Assembly: GCA_039881145.1 (NCBI GenBank)
Contig: JAYKKI010000067.1
Span: 816,001-880,000, forward strand
DNA: 64,000 nucleotides
Reading direction: 5' to 3'
From: Druceiella hillmani
Lineage: Eukaryota; Arthropoda; Insecta; Lepidoptera; Hepialidae
This document shows, in pieces, positions 27,401 to 40,858 of this stretch. Each line of letters opens with the position of its first letter. Position 1 is the first letter of the stretch. The notes under the pieces are model-generated. The model did no database searches. It worked only from the letters and a program-made list of their open reading frames with translations, and was not told the DNA's origin. A program made the position numbers and the translations under genes.

Positions 27401-29734
27401 TCCACAGCCAATTGAATCAAAATACGTGTACCACTTAGGGTAAATCATGAAACCCCCTAAAACTTCTACAGGACATCTTCAGTGTATTTCATTATTTATT
27501 TTATAATTCTGGAGATACATAAGTTATCTTGTGAATTTGTTTCAAATCTTTTAGATAATACGTAAAAAAAATCTTAACTTTTGCTTACTGTCTCAGGTCT
27601 GCAAAACGAATTGAACAGTGGGATGGAGAATTCAATCATATTGAAACTTAATTAGTTTTCGATTGCTCTTGCAATAACAATCAAGACGATATCTTTATTC
27701 ATTCATACAGTCGAAAACTTATTTTTAGTCGAAATATTCACCCTCTACTTGAAGCTTAGGCGATATAGAAATTAGATCAAATCTGTAAAAATCAAGCATT
27801 TTTATAGGAACCCTATATTATCATATGAAACATATCGCATCTTGTAAAGCGACCGTTTCTTGAATACTTATATGCTATATTTACATTACAAGAATTGGTT
27901 ATCTCAATATTTTTATTGCTTCGTTTTTTGTAATTGTTTGAAGTGAAATTTCTTTTGAATCGATGGGGTTAATTTCACTTTGCCCTAAGTTTAGCACTGA
28001 CGGGTAATTTCATAGCGTTCATGTACATTACGACATTACGACATAATTCAAACACCGACTACCCCTCAATGGGTATAAGTATATTCTATATCTACGATAT
28101 TCAAAGTTCATTTATTTTTTTGAATTTTTTCATGAAAGTTACGAATCCTTACGAAAAAGTTTAGCATGTTTTTATAAATCCGTTATTCGAAAGAATAATC
28201 CCAAATTCGTTCCAAAACTTAATGCAATGTTCAAAAAACTTAATATTGCGAAATAAATGTAAAAAAAGTTCGAACTTTTTAATAACAATTTGAGTTTTGT
28301 AGAATTTGCGGTTTTCAAAAATTAAAATAAAGCATTTGTTTCGTTTACCGTCGCACTTTTACCGTTAACGCCAAAAATTCACTTCAAACAAATGCATATT
28401 TTTCCAACGTCTTACGTTTTGTGATGCCTATTGTGCATTAAAGGTATTTCGAATATACGAAAATATTGTATTGCTTTATGTCTTAACAGTGGGCGTATTT
28501 AACATTAAATGGTTATGTATTATTACGATTTTTTATTTTAAAATAAAAATGGATTCTTGAATAATTCAACTGCGAAATACATATAACTTTTGGTTTTCAT
28601 TATAATTATTTTACTACGGTACAAACAGTGTATTTTATAAAAAAAAACTACGAAGTTTAACTTTTCGACCAGCACTTGTATCGAATTTGTTGCATTATTT
28701 TAACACTACCGTAATGATTTATGGAAAATAACATTCAGTTCTCTGTTCTGTATAAATGTAATTAATAGCTCAAATATACACCAATTTCCCAAGTAGAACG
28801 AAGGTTTTACAGCTGCTCGCATTTTTCGCTCGAATTATCGTTATAATTAAGTAACATCATATTCAATTTTTATTTCTTTTTTTTGCTTTTACAGGAGTAC
28901 CTAAATAATTATTTTAAGTTAAGCTTTCATGGGATATGGATAAACGAATAAATAAATTTCACAACACACAATTTACATAAAATTTACACAAGCGATTGTC
29001 GGAAAAATACATCATAAATCTAATATTATGTATTTCATTGCAGCGTAAAAATTCAGTATCAGAACAAACAACTCAAAATATAAAAGCGACATAACACAAA
29101 AGTCCTCGAAGATATTGTGAGAAAGCGGCTTCTGTTCGCTAAGTTATGAATATAAGATTTGTATACGGATTGGGACAGAAATGAATACGTAATCGGGCAG
29201 AATATTTCACAGCTTCCACCACGTGCCGCACAGTGTTGCTAGACACTAGTTTGTGACCCGAAAAATTTCTCCATCTCCAAAAATTTCTTCAATTTATATT
29301 TTTTTAAGTGAATATTTTATTACTAGGAAAGTAAAAATCGATTAGGTGGAATCATAAAAATATATGACGAAAGTAACGCGATATGGAGAAAGAGAGCCTG
29401 TCATGTTAAAATTAATGCTAATATATAAACTTATCGAGTGGTGGTTGAAATTTACCCACGTGATTTTATTTGAAATTTACCTAACGAAACATGGTGATGA
29501 ATATGTAAATATCAAGTAAAAATTAAACAAATTTAAAAGGTTAAAAAGATTAACAAAGATTAGATTAAGACGTTACTTATAATAAAAAAATGTGCTATTA
29601 ACATATTCAGAATAAAGGATTTTCACTATAACAGAAATCCATGGTTTTTTTTTTAAATTGCACGTCCTTATATTTTACATAAATTCCGTAATATTTTTTT
29701 AGAATTTTACATAATTTTCAGCGAAATAGTGATA

Positions 29735-30143
29735 AAATATATAATTTATCACTATACCGATATTTCTAGTCTCTACGTCCAACGGTACCGAAAAAGATGT
29801 GACAGTGAAAAATTTTGATCCGTATGTACAGAAACAAACGCCATGTAAGTTATTCTTTCAAACCTACCTTTCAGAACATTGAAACATTTGTAAGAAGGAA
29901 AGTTAAAATCAAATTGAGCAGTTTACTAATAGTGAACTTGCTGTTATAGCAAAATATTTCAAAATTGCAGTAAAAAAAATTGGAAAAATTGCTTAGAAAA
30001 TGACTTATGAGGCTTAAAATTTAGTGTTAGAAATATATAGCCCCGTAGTATGATCACAGTACAAAAGTACCACCTACGATTAAGCCGCATTTTGCACGCA
30101 TGCCGCGATTACATACATGTTGCAAATAATTTTTACGTAGATA

Positions 30144-30195
<52 letters not shown>

Positions 30196-30275
30196 GTATA
30201 TATATATACGGGTTAAGATGATTTATCACTATGCCAACATTTCTAGTTTCTATATCCAACGGTGGTGATTTTTTT
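29735..30275 (+). repeat. Direct repeat of about 60 bases flanking 415 bases
   Basis: atttatcactataccgatat plus ttctagtctctacgtccaac (29745-29785) recurs as atttatcactatgccaacat plus ttctagtttctatatccaac (30220-30260). The second copy is preceded by an AT microsatellite (30146-30208). Confidence 0.7.
30146..30208. repeat. (AT)n microsatellite
   Basis: Interrupted TA run. Open frames on both strands here are repeat artefacts. Confidence 0.95.
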
Positions 30276-31558
30276 AGAAACAAGTTTGTCTAAAAATTAT
30301 AATGAAGGAAACACGAAAAACTACGATAGGTTATTAATATTTTAGATAGAAAAGAAAAAGCAAACCTCGCATATCATTGTGGCATATCATACACTGTATG
30401 AAACTGTGACGTAATAACATGACACTGACCACATTGCCTAAACAGTAAATTTAAATCTTGGCAACTCGGTGAATTTTTAAGATTTACCAAAAATTACCTA
30501 CTCCTCACCAGTTTGTGCCTTGAAATTCTGATTCATATATCTATGATTATAATTGGGCGGGGTGACAAGTGTATCGGTCCGTATCTCGTATATCTATTGA
30601 GTTTAGAGCCTCGAGCGTTGAGCTGTTAATTGGCCGCGTTTAGTTACTTGCAAGAGACCGTCTTGATATCACAATGGTGGGCGTTTTGTCGTTTTTAGAA
30701 CAAATTCTATGTCTAGATGAATTCGAAACTCGAAAACTTTTGTTATCTAGTGCTTACTTTATAATAATAATATTTATTATTATTATATCGACAGGGTTCT
30801 CAGAAATCGTTTGAGGTAGAAAATAGTAACTTAGCATTGCGGTAAATCATATTAACCCGCACTTAGTTAACATTCAAAACTACTCACACAGAAATTCCTA
30901 AAGTTACAAATGAAAACTAACGTTTTAGTAGTAAAATTTCTTTTCTATTTTGGTGGGAAGAATTGTTAGATGATAAATGCGACTACATATGATCGCACAA
31001 ATGAAATGAAGATGAAAACACAAATTGGTCAGATCGACATAATTTTAAGAGTGACCGCGTACAATACCCTTTACTAGAAAGCAACCTTTAAATACATTAC
31101 TGTTTTGATAAAAGGAGAAAATGTCCAAAGATTCAATTTTATTATATCATTATACCTCATATTATCTTACAAATAACTTCCATTTGCTGTTTTGTCTTTT
31201 TTCTGGATTCCAGTTAAAGTAACATAATGGTTTTGTCAAGTCAGGATCTTAACTAAATGCAATAATTGAAAGTACCGTTTAAATTGTCAAAGCAGTTTTG
31301 AAGTTTTAAGCAAGAAAAACAAATAATTTTCAATTAATACGATTTTTCTCTTATTTAGCTTTACACTTGTAATGTATTAAATAATTGCAAACCAATTGCT
31401 CTTTACATTGTTACTATACGTCTATTGTCCATAAGCTAAGGAATTACGAACTTGGCTGACCTGGAAGGAAATCAACAGCCACTACCTTAGCCAGTGACCC
31501 TACAATTGTTAATTAATCAGTAGTAGGTGTAAATTTAATCTATGTCAGTTGAGATACA

Positions 31559-31605
31559 CACGTGTGTGTGTGTGAGTGTATGTGTGTGTATGTGTATGTG
31601 TACAG
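31559..31605. repeat. (GT)n microsatellite, imperfect
   Basis: cgtgtgtgtgtgtgagtgta and neighbouring gtatgtgtgtgtatgtg runs. Confidence 0.9.
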
Positions 31606-32174
31606 TCGCACGTGCCGCATAAACGTATCGCCTTTGAAGGTGTAATTAATTCCCTAATTAATCATATCCGCAGTACCCAGATTTTTTTTAAAAACTTTAA
31701 ATATAAAACCATTGTAAGATGTATGTAGTATACAATATAGGGGCATTTGGTGGTCGATTTAGGAATTATTCCTCCCTTAATTTAAATTACATGCAATAAG
31801 TTCTAATTTGTTAAATTATGTTTACTTACGTAAACATCATTTATTAGTAAGTAAATTTATATTATTACTAATAATTAATGAAATTAAATGAAACGAAAAT
31901 ACATAAACAGACATTATTATTACTATTATGGACCTACAAAAAGCTACCTCCGGTTTTATTAAAGTAATAATGTTTATTTATATCGGATCAGTTTTTCTTA
32001 TTAAAGAGTAAATGTGAAATTTAAAAAGGAGGAGTTATGATCTATTACAAATTTGGAAAAGAAAAATGTTAAGAAAAAAATTTAGTGTAATCCGTGAAAT
32101 TATCAAGATGAGATAAGGAAGGAGAAAGCTATTTTAGATAAATATGAAGAAATTAATATAATTACAAAAATCAA

Positions 32175-32345
32175 GTAGAAAAACCAGTGGCTTGGTGATT
32201 GAAAAGGTGGACTGGAATAGAATAATTAAGAGATCAATTGATGAAAATCCAGAAGGTTCAAGACCAAAAGATCAGATAGAATTAAATTTCCATAAGCTGG
32301 GCTTTTCTACTAAAAGAGAATCAGCCAAAAGAAAAAAAAGATCTT
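32175..32345 (+). mobile_element. LINE endonuclease/RT C-terminal relic
   Basis: A frame reading EKVDWNRIIKRSIDENPEG then SRPKDQIELNFHKLGF resembles the arginine-rich C-terminal end common to several insect LINE proteins (WxGHvxRMd.nRi.k...e..peG.RPkGRP). The expected preceding WLGH block is present as WLGD one base out of frame. The fragment has a frameshift and stops and is a fossil. Confidence 0.55.
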
Positions 32346-34006
32346 CAAGGTAGTTGAGGAATCTCTGAGAACTGTAGCGCTAGGAATAATATTTTTGCAA
32401 AATTTTACTGGAAAAGCTTCATTATAGTGTAAATTCCTTATAACTTATTAGTGTAAACTTGAATGGGTAACCAACAATTACCATGTTTGTGTTTTACGGG
32501 AAAAGAAGTCAATGAGTTAAAATACTCAGTATAATCTGGAAACTATATGTCAATGTCTTATTCTATTCCAAACCACTGTGCGTCAGCGAAGCATCGATAA
32601 AGCTTTCCATAATATCTCTGCAATGGGAGGAATTGTAAAAATGCGTGTCGTAATATCAGGTTGTGTAAATTTTATTATCAATGAAACGATTCGATTTAAA
32701 CAATTCCACAGATGAGAAATTTTAAATAACTATTTTAACTCAGAAATCTCGTATTACGGACGAGTTTGTTTTTAATGTATAAACATTTTTAATGATTTGT
32801 TTTGTGTTCAAGAGAATAATGTCATGTGTATAAGAAAAAATATAATATCAAATTTATCCAGAGAATTCTAAATCATGTTCCATTTTATAATTAATAAATA
32901 AAGCTACATCATTAATGGTTACTGTGACTCAATGAAAACCTGACTGATGGACTTTCCGTTTACATAAGTAAATAATCAGATTTTGCTTAGGACTTAATCT
33001 AATAACTTCTAATACTTGAATTAATATTTATAATTAATTGTTATATATGTACGCCGAGGTAGCATTTAACAGTTATTAACCCAGAGATATTAAAAAAATT
33101 ATTAATGAAAAATTGAAATGGTGATCTGTAGGCTAATTGGTATAGTGCCTTTTTTATATTAAATTATCACCCATTCAACATGATGGTGACATCTCTTTTA
33201 ATTAAAATTCACTTATTTAAGATTTATTTATTCATGAATATATTAATGGTACACAAAGTAGAAATTTATTTTAGCTACATGGCTTGAATGAATCTAGATG
33301 GTTCCAAGTAAGTAAAGATTGCTTCACAGAATACAGACCAAATTATTCAACCTGCAATATCTATTCAAGTTATGGACTTCAATTGTTTGACGTGTGTGAT
33401 TTGATATTACGTGACCACCAATCTTTCTTACTTATTTGACACTATTTCATACCGAGCTAATCTCTGATGGAGTTGATTTGGAATAACTGAAAACTTTCAA
33501 TCTTAAGGATAAGAATATATTATTTAGCCGCTTCATCGAAGCAAGTTCCTCCGTTTGGCTTTTATATTTGATTTATTCAATATTCGATTTAAGCACATAT
33601 CGATTGGTGGAGACGTTTTCATGAAGGATAATTATATAATAATTAATAGGTTTGAAAACTTTGTTCCAAGTTCTGATGTGTAGATATTAACAAACCGTTT
33701 TTGCTAATTCTATAACAAAGCGGAGGTATTATACAAATAAATCCATATGTAATATAATACGTGCAGCTTCAGTGTGCAAGAGTGCACTTCCTACATTGTG
33801 GCGACTGTATTTCCGTTTCCGCCGGACATAATAGCCCGGTAGACAAAGCTACAGCTGGCCGGAGATCGCTGACTTGACCGTACAGTTATATTGAAATATT
33901 TTTCTCATATGCATAGTTTCCTATTGAAATTGTGACTTCAAATATTTTCTTGAAACTTCTCCTTCTAAATATGTGCAATAAAACTTTTGTTTGTTGCGGT
34001 TAAACT

Positions 34007-34025
34007 CACTTCACTTCACTTCACT
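34007..34025. repeat. Short (CACTT)n repeat
   Basis: Four units reading cacttcacttcacttcact. Confidence 0.85.
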
Positions 34026-34435
34026 AGTTTTTAAAATTATATATGTAATTATTAATTAAGAACTTAATAAATAACGCGTACTTAATAATAGTTTTAAGTG
34101 CGGAATTAACAAAATAATTTCAAACCTGTATGCCAAGTTGCAAATTTATTTCTAAATGCTTAACACCATAATACTTACCAGAAATTCTTTGTATTATATG
34201 ATTTAGAGAGATATTTAATTAAGGTTAGAAAAAATTTGCTGTAGTGACGCTATTTTTTACTGTTGATAATACCTGTGATGAAGTTATTTATACTAATCAA
34301 CACTGAACATTTGTAAACGTGGCGTGTGACATTATAATTTCAAAGTTAAACAATTTTATTCCATAAAATTCTTTTGTTTTTTTTACAAGATAAATATTTT
34401 TAGTTTTTTTTTAAGTAAGGATAACTTTCTTTTAC

Positions 34436-34915
34436 CGTGAGTTCTCTCGGTTTAATAGCAAATTATATAATGTAATTTATTTATGTCGAAAATTAAAGCT
34501 TAGATGTTTTAAAAAATTATTTAGAAAAATGAAATGGGAATATTTTTATACCTCTCGTTTGTGGAAATAATTGTCAAAATGCTATATTATTTTACTGCGT
34601 CAGATGACTAATATGTAAAATTGGTTTATTCACCAGATTAGACAAACAATTTCAAAGAGCTAATCAGAAGAAAAGTACAAACTAATAAAAACAATATCAG
34701 CTATAGCATCGGTTCACTTGGAGAGTCCACCACTATGACAGATAAGCGTATTGCTAAAGAATAAAATAACTTGTTTAGGAATAAAATAATTAATAATTAA
34801 AGCCAATTAATGTTCAACTAAATACTCATTTCTTAAAATTGTTTTGTCGGCCTTTAAATAAAAAAAAACATAATAACGTGTATACCAAAACAAAACTAAA
34901 CCGAGAGAACTAACG
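34436..34915. mobile_element. Candidate MITE with terminal inverted repeats
   Basis: AGTTCTCTCGGTTTA at 34440-34454 is exactly mirrored at 34897-34911; including flanking cgt/acg the inverted match is 18 of 19 bases. The 480-base interior is AT-rich without coding. No clear target-site duplication is seen, so the termini may not be exact. Confidence 0.45.
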
Positions 34916-35698
34916 TTATGTATTACCAGACCAATTTTTTTGCAGCGTATAGGCAGAAAGGCTTGTCTAATTGCAAGTATATTACAATGACAGTCATTAC
35001 CCTTATCAACTAGCCCGCTTACAAATATGATTTTGAAGGAGCAGTAAAGCTAGAAACTTAAATAAAAACGTGATAATTGATTTAAGTTTTCAAGAAGTTA
35101 TTAAAAGGGAACTGCCCACGAGAATGTATTTGATATAACATCGGTTATTAGTACCATCGTCAAAAAATATCTTTGTCCAAGAATAGATGTTGAAAATCAC
35201 ATTTCTATTTAATATAATTTACTCTATATTAAGTATATGAAACTTGCTGGAAGAATTTAATAAGAGAAGACATCATTTGCAATTTTCTGTTTTAATTTAT
35301 TGTAACTTACCCCATATCATTCAGATGAAATTTCGTGAGAGAATTTAATAACAGAAAAAATATCGCAAACGGATAAATAAAGTTACGCGCATTCGTTAAA
35401 ATTTGGCTGATATGTGTTTTTGTGGAGATATTAGGTTTTAACAGTTTGCATAGTGAATTTCGTACTTGTATTAGTACTGTTGTTTTCGAATTTTGTTTTC
35501 ATTTAGTTCCATAAATTATTTTAAATATATGTTTATTGTAATAAACCAATACGATGTACTTAATAATATAGAATCTAATGAATACGATTAAGACTGTTAT
35601 AAAAATAAACTCTCAGTAATACGACGTTAGTACTGAGTGTATATGTCATATATATTATTGTTTATTTAATTTGTACAATGATTTGTTGAAAAGAACTT

Positions 35699-35726
35699 AC
35701 TCCGATTTGTGTAAACAAACCGGAGT
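35699..35726. repeat. 12-base hairpin with one G-T mismatch
   Basis: actccgatttgt, loop gtaa, acaaaccggagt. In RNA of one strand the mismatch would be a G-U pair. Confidence 0.6.
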
Positions 35727-35855
35727 CGCGTTAGCCTTATGTGAGTTTTGATATGTTGGGAGCCTTATTTTGAGTAAGCAGTGAGATCGACATGCTCCGT
35801 TATGTTAAATAATTGAAGGGTCAAAAGTTCAGATCAAATAGCAACGAAAAAATAC

Positions 35856-36341
35856 CTAGTGCTTAAACGTCAGTTGCATTACTTTGCTTGTTTGGTTTCC
35901 ATCATTAACAGTTATCACCAAGAAATAAACTGCCAATATTTTTTTTAATTCAGTGTATTTCTTGTACAAACTAAAACAAAATTTCAATGTGGCATAACTG
36001 CTTTTAGTACTGCACTGGATTTTCTTTCGCCAATGTTTAACAGTCTGCGAAATTTGGAGAAAATTGGAAATATTGCAAATGTCTGAATTCAAGTGTTCGA
36101 TATTTAAATGGGAACTGTAATTATGTGGGACGATCAAACAATTGAAAAAATCGTTCAATAGAAACTGTATGAAAGTGTGACCCACAACTAAAATTATGTA
36201 CAATAACGTCATTATGAAATTTGAATTTTTAATCATTATATAATTTGGATACAAAACAAGATTTGGTGGAAACTTCAGACAGAATTTGGGCCAAGCTTGA
36301 GATTTTTGGGCACCACATAGAAGTTTGATTGAAACTGACAT
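35856..36341 (-). other. Longest unassigned open frame (161 codons), doubtful
   Basis: The frame is Lys/Asn/Ile/Leu/Phe-rich, reflecting AT-rich sequence, with a hydrophobic stretch around residues 43-70 (FIMTLLYIILVVGHTFIQFL). No family is recognised. It has no exon-like GC rise or neighbouring coding fragments. It may be part of an unrecognised decayed transposon or chance. Confidence 0.15.
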
Positions 36342-37239
36342 TCCCGTTCAGCCAACTTAATCTATTAGAGCGACCCTATTGAAAATATTGGAAAATATCA
36401 ATTGTGAAAGTGTCCACTATGCAGAATTATATTAAATTTTATAAAAAATTATACTAATTTAAGCAAAGTATTAAAAGATTAAATTTAGGGATCAAATCTT
36501 AAAAATACCTAATTACACGTGACACTTAGATATTTCTTCAGATGACATCCTAAAAACAACCGCATAAACCACACTATCAATATTAGGATTAGTTGGGGAT
36601 TTTTAAAAAAAATTAAAAAACGCTATTACCATGGCTACCGACGCAAGACGATCAGATTCGTTTCAAATTTTATGCCTCGATAATATAGCATGATTTCAAT
36701 TTATTGCAACATTTTATGAGAATATCTATATTTTTTTCCATCAGGCAACCGTGGTCAAAAAATTAATGTGTTGGCGTTCACACTTCTTGATGATATCTTC
36801 CGAAATAGACACCGTATCAAAATATTAATGAATGCTTTAAATTGCATTTAAAAAAAACTCTTCAGTAACGGAGTTGCGTTAACAATTTTTATCCTCAAGT
36901 CCAATATATGAGGAAGATCTTGAAAAAAATGAAAGAATATATTTTATTGTGTCTACATATTCAACTATTTCTTCCTATTATTCAGTTTCATCAGAATTGT
37001 TCTCAAATTGAAAGAGATAATAAGACAAAGGTTGAAATATTACATAAGATGCAGTGATATAAGAACGGCCAAATGAACATACAGATATGTCGAAATTATA
37101 CCTGTTCTGTCCTTATCATATAGTTATAACCTTTAAAAATTATAGTTCCTACATCGACTAGTCTCCAATTTGTTCTAACATAAAATCCGGAATAGAAAAT
37201 ACAGGAGGCATCCCTAGTATTTTTTATATATTCTTAAAA

Positions 37240-37470
37240 TATGCTAAGGATAAACTACACTATCAAAGTTTGCAATATCTAGAAGACTGTATATTTTTAA
37301 TGAATTGAGCAAAAGCTTGAATTCTTTACGGAATGCCTTATTATGGGACCATAAACACTTTGATATTAACTTCAACTTGTTATATTTAGCCGTTCCTGAG
37401 AAAAAAAGCATCTTACAAACAGACAAACAATAAAGTGGACTTATAAGGGTGGCATTTTTTATTATGAGGT
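37240..37470 (+). repeat. Decayed interspersed repeat tail
   Basis: gggaccataaacactttgat, agccgttcctgagaaaaaaa, caaacagacaaacaataaag and cttataagggtggcattttt follow the family order in degraded form. The 60-residue minus-strand frame here is incidental. Confidence 0.5.
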
Positions 37471-38839
37471 TTATATATCACTGCATCTATGTCAAGGAGT
37501 TATAATGGCAAAAATAAACTTGAAGAATAGAACGAATGAATAGTAGCGGTGAAATACGTATTTTGAATTGAATTAAAGTAAATTTTTAAATATTTTTCGA
37601 GCACAGAAATAGATGCTAACCGTATGTGTTTTTGAATTGTTTATCACGAAACCAGATCCTACTAACTTAGGGTGGTTAAGCGTGTCTATATTTACACAGC
37701 GTAGTCTCCAGCAAGTATTCCAGTGTAGTTTAATTTGGGAAATGTGATTCAGGCACAGCGTGTCTGTGATTAAACTTTACAAATTAAACTATTCAGGAAT
37801 ATATTTCTTGAGAAGTTTCACTGAAATCTTATGCCTTCGTACTCTATATTCATATTAATTTTGTTGTCACAAACCACAGTCTATCCCATTTTAAGCCTTA
37901 CAATTACACAACAACACAGACTTAAAACGAGAATCACATAACGAAAGTCATAAAATTTTACATATCATTGTGTGCTCAGTAAATGAGTCAACAGACGAAC
38001 CGCACCCGTCTGTCCTTGTACGGACAGACTACGCCAATGTTATTCTGTTGTTGCCACAGGCATATTGTTAAAATTGTGAGGCGGGAGACAACAGCGCTTT
38101 GTAAAACATGAGTTGATGTCTACCTAGTAAATAGATAATGTAGTTTATTTAAGCTTTTATATTTGGGTGTTTCTACGTAGAAATATATTGAAATTCAGAA
38201 TTTACGTAATAAAAATTTGTCCGATAAAAAATGCAATCTACAAAACAATCATGAAGTGAAAAATTGAGAAAAAAATAGAGAAAAAATCTTAGATTATTTT
38301 GTGAAAGTGTATAACGGTGCAGAGAATAAATAATAGTTTAAGTAGATTTTAGATTTATATTACTTAATACTTGTGCATTGTATTCCATTTTTATATATTA
38401 TTTTGTAGTTATATGTTAGTAATATAAATGCAATGAACTTTGAGAATTATTAATACATTCTATTCATATAGTTGATCTGTTACAAATAATAATTTAGCTG
38501 ACACGCAGTTACAGGATTCGCAAAAATAATGAACCTAGAAAGGAGTTGTAGTAGAAAACTAAAAATACCAGTAACAACCACGAAAATACCATTTTTATGT
38601 GCAGAAAGCGGAAAGGGTATCAACCATTTTTCTGACAGCTTACTTACATGCAATGCTCAATTTAAATTAGTACTGCATTTATTTACAACTCATGGACTTG
38701 GTCAGAAAATAAAATTAATTAGGTCGTATAATTACTGCATAATAGTCTCATCTCGTCCTCATACGGAATGTCCTTCTTTTACAAAAGGAAAACGATTCTG
38801 GGTTGTATTTTTAGTTTTATTTTAGAGACGGCTGGCATA

Positions 38840-38890
38840 TGAATTTTTGTGGCCAGATATTTTAATTAAATATCTGGCCACAAAAATTCA
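38840..38890. repeat. Perfect 23-base inverted repeat with 5-base loop
   Basis: Left arm 38840-38862 (tgaatttttgtggccagata...), loop taatt, right arm 38868-38890, with no mismatch. It follows the stop of a short open frame but is not linked to a recognised gene. Confidence 0.9.
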
Positions 38891-40775
38891 GTCATTTTAG
38901 GGTTAATTACTCTTTTCATAGCACTATTCTGTCGACTCAATATTTTTAAGATTCCGAACATAAAGCTTCATTATTTGCGAACACAAATCGCTATGTACCC
39001 GCAATTTATATAGGTACTGCACCCATGTACGGGTAGTAGACTGTGGGTGGGGCGGGTGGTAGCGTCTGACAGCTCACCCGCTGAATGTTCCAATAACCAG
39101 TGCAATCGAAGCGGGTACTGTATTTTGATTTGTACTGCTGCATCGATTCAGAATTTCAGAATCAAGACCGCGTTGCATTTGGATAGTTCTCGGTCCATTC
39201 ACTGTTTACAATAATTAGTTAAATTTAATTACTATCATTATATATGTTTATTGTCTATTATCTTGAATGTTTTTGTCTCTCGTAACGTGTAGTTATCTAG
39301 CCATAGATCGTTTCTGGATTTTATTTATTTGTCCATTTATACTTTGTGAACTATTGATGTTGTAAACTTCAACTTTACCAATTGTATAGTGTACATAACT
39401 CAATTTAATTTAATATGTACATCAAAAAGAATACTTGGGAGAAAGGCTTTCAAATTCCTTTATTCCTGAAACTAGTTAAACTATTTTTATATTCAGTTTA
39501 TTCAATATATATTTAACATATACAAAAGTATAAATGTGAAATAATATAATTAAAAGAATATAAATTTGCAATATATTTAAAGTATTTCAAATTATGTCGT
39601 TTATTTTACATTCATTCTTTTACTTTTTTTCTTTTTCTTTTATTGTAAACTGCACAAGTGACATTTTAAATATAAACAAAGAATAAACTAGGAAGATTAT
39701 TAATAAAAAACCCTATTAATAAAAAAACATAAATATTTTATGTGCTATGTTCTTTGTTATATGCAATAATTTATGTTTTTTCTTTACTTTATACGTAATG
39801 AAAATTATTTTTTTTATGTATAAACTTAGGACAAAAATGAATATTATTAGATTCCTATGTGAAGTATGTAACAAGACTGATATTTATATATATACACACA
39901 TATATATTTATGCATATTTATTTATATAAACACAGTATGTAAATATTTTGGGCGCGTCACTTCAATCACCTGTGGATATAATCATGTGTGATATACCAAA
40001 ATATTTTTGTTATGTAAGTCGTCTAGTTCTTAAAATAAATAAAATTTAATTTTTCATGAAATCATAATTACACACCCATGTAAATAGCGCTAATTATCCA
40101 AATGACAAAGCGTAACATCTTGTTAGATGTCATGGTTATAGATGAGTTTTGATGTTTTTATAGTGGGAACCAATTATTATTAAATTTCTGTCGTAGATTG
40201 ACCGCAGCAATATTTCCACCAAGCTATCACCTGTTTAGGTTACTGTTACTCTACCGAACTGTGATATAGCAATCGTCTTATCTAAATTCTTTGTTTACAA
40301 AATGTTTACAATGTTAATAGGTTACAATTATAATAATTACATTATATTTAGTACGTTTATATTATCAAGTAACAAACAAACCGAAAAATGCGATTGGCCA
40401 TTCTAATGAAGACATTGTATCATTGTTTAATTATGAAAAAAAGTAAGGAACAGGTAGAGAAATCAAATTGTAGTCCTCGTCGGTATGAAGCTAATTTTGC
40501 AAGATTGCCAAACAATAGAATAAAAGATATAGGTGAAAACGAGATAAAAAGATTTCTTAAAATGATAATAATGAAAATTCATATATAAATGGAGAACATT
40601 CAAAGAAAAAAAATAAGACAAATTTTCATTTGATTAGCTTAAATTGTAATTAAATAGAATAATGGTAAAAATTAAAAGTCTTCACATTTTTAATCAACAT
40701 GCCATATACGCATATGCAAAGATATTTGTAAAGATAAAAAAAGTTAAAATTTGCTAAAATCCATAATATTATTAG

Positions 40776-40858
40776 AAATATAAACCAGAGGTTAATAAAA
40801 ATGCGAAATATAAAGCAGAGATGAATAGAAATGAGAAATATAAACCAGATATGAAGAC
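40776..40858 (+). repeat. Three tandem units of about 30 bases
   Basis: Units begin aaatataaaccagag, aaatataaagcagag and aaatataaaccagat. One plus-strand frame is open across all three and reads KYKPEVNKN, KYKAEMNRN and KYKPDMKT. It may be a relic of a repetitive lysine-rich protein or a mere minisatellite. Confidence 0.6.

Noticed and set aside
33128..33170. tRNA-like A box (taggctaattgg)
   Set aside because: No B box or cloverleaf follows.
36790..37100. Possible exon
   Set aside because: No GC rise, splice pair or domain could be found.
40776..40858. CRISPR-like short repeats
   Set aside because: Units are directly abutting with no spacers, and the setting is an insect genome.
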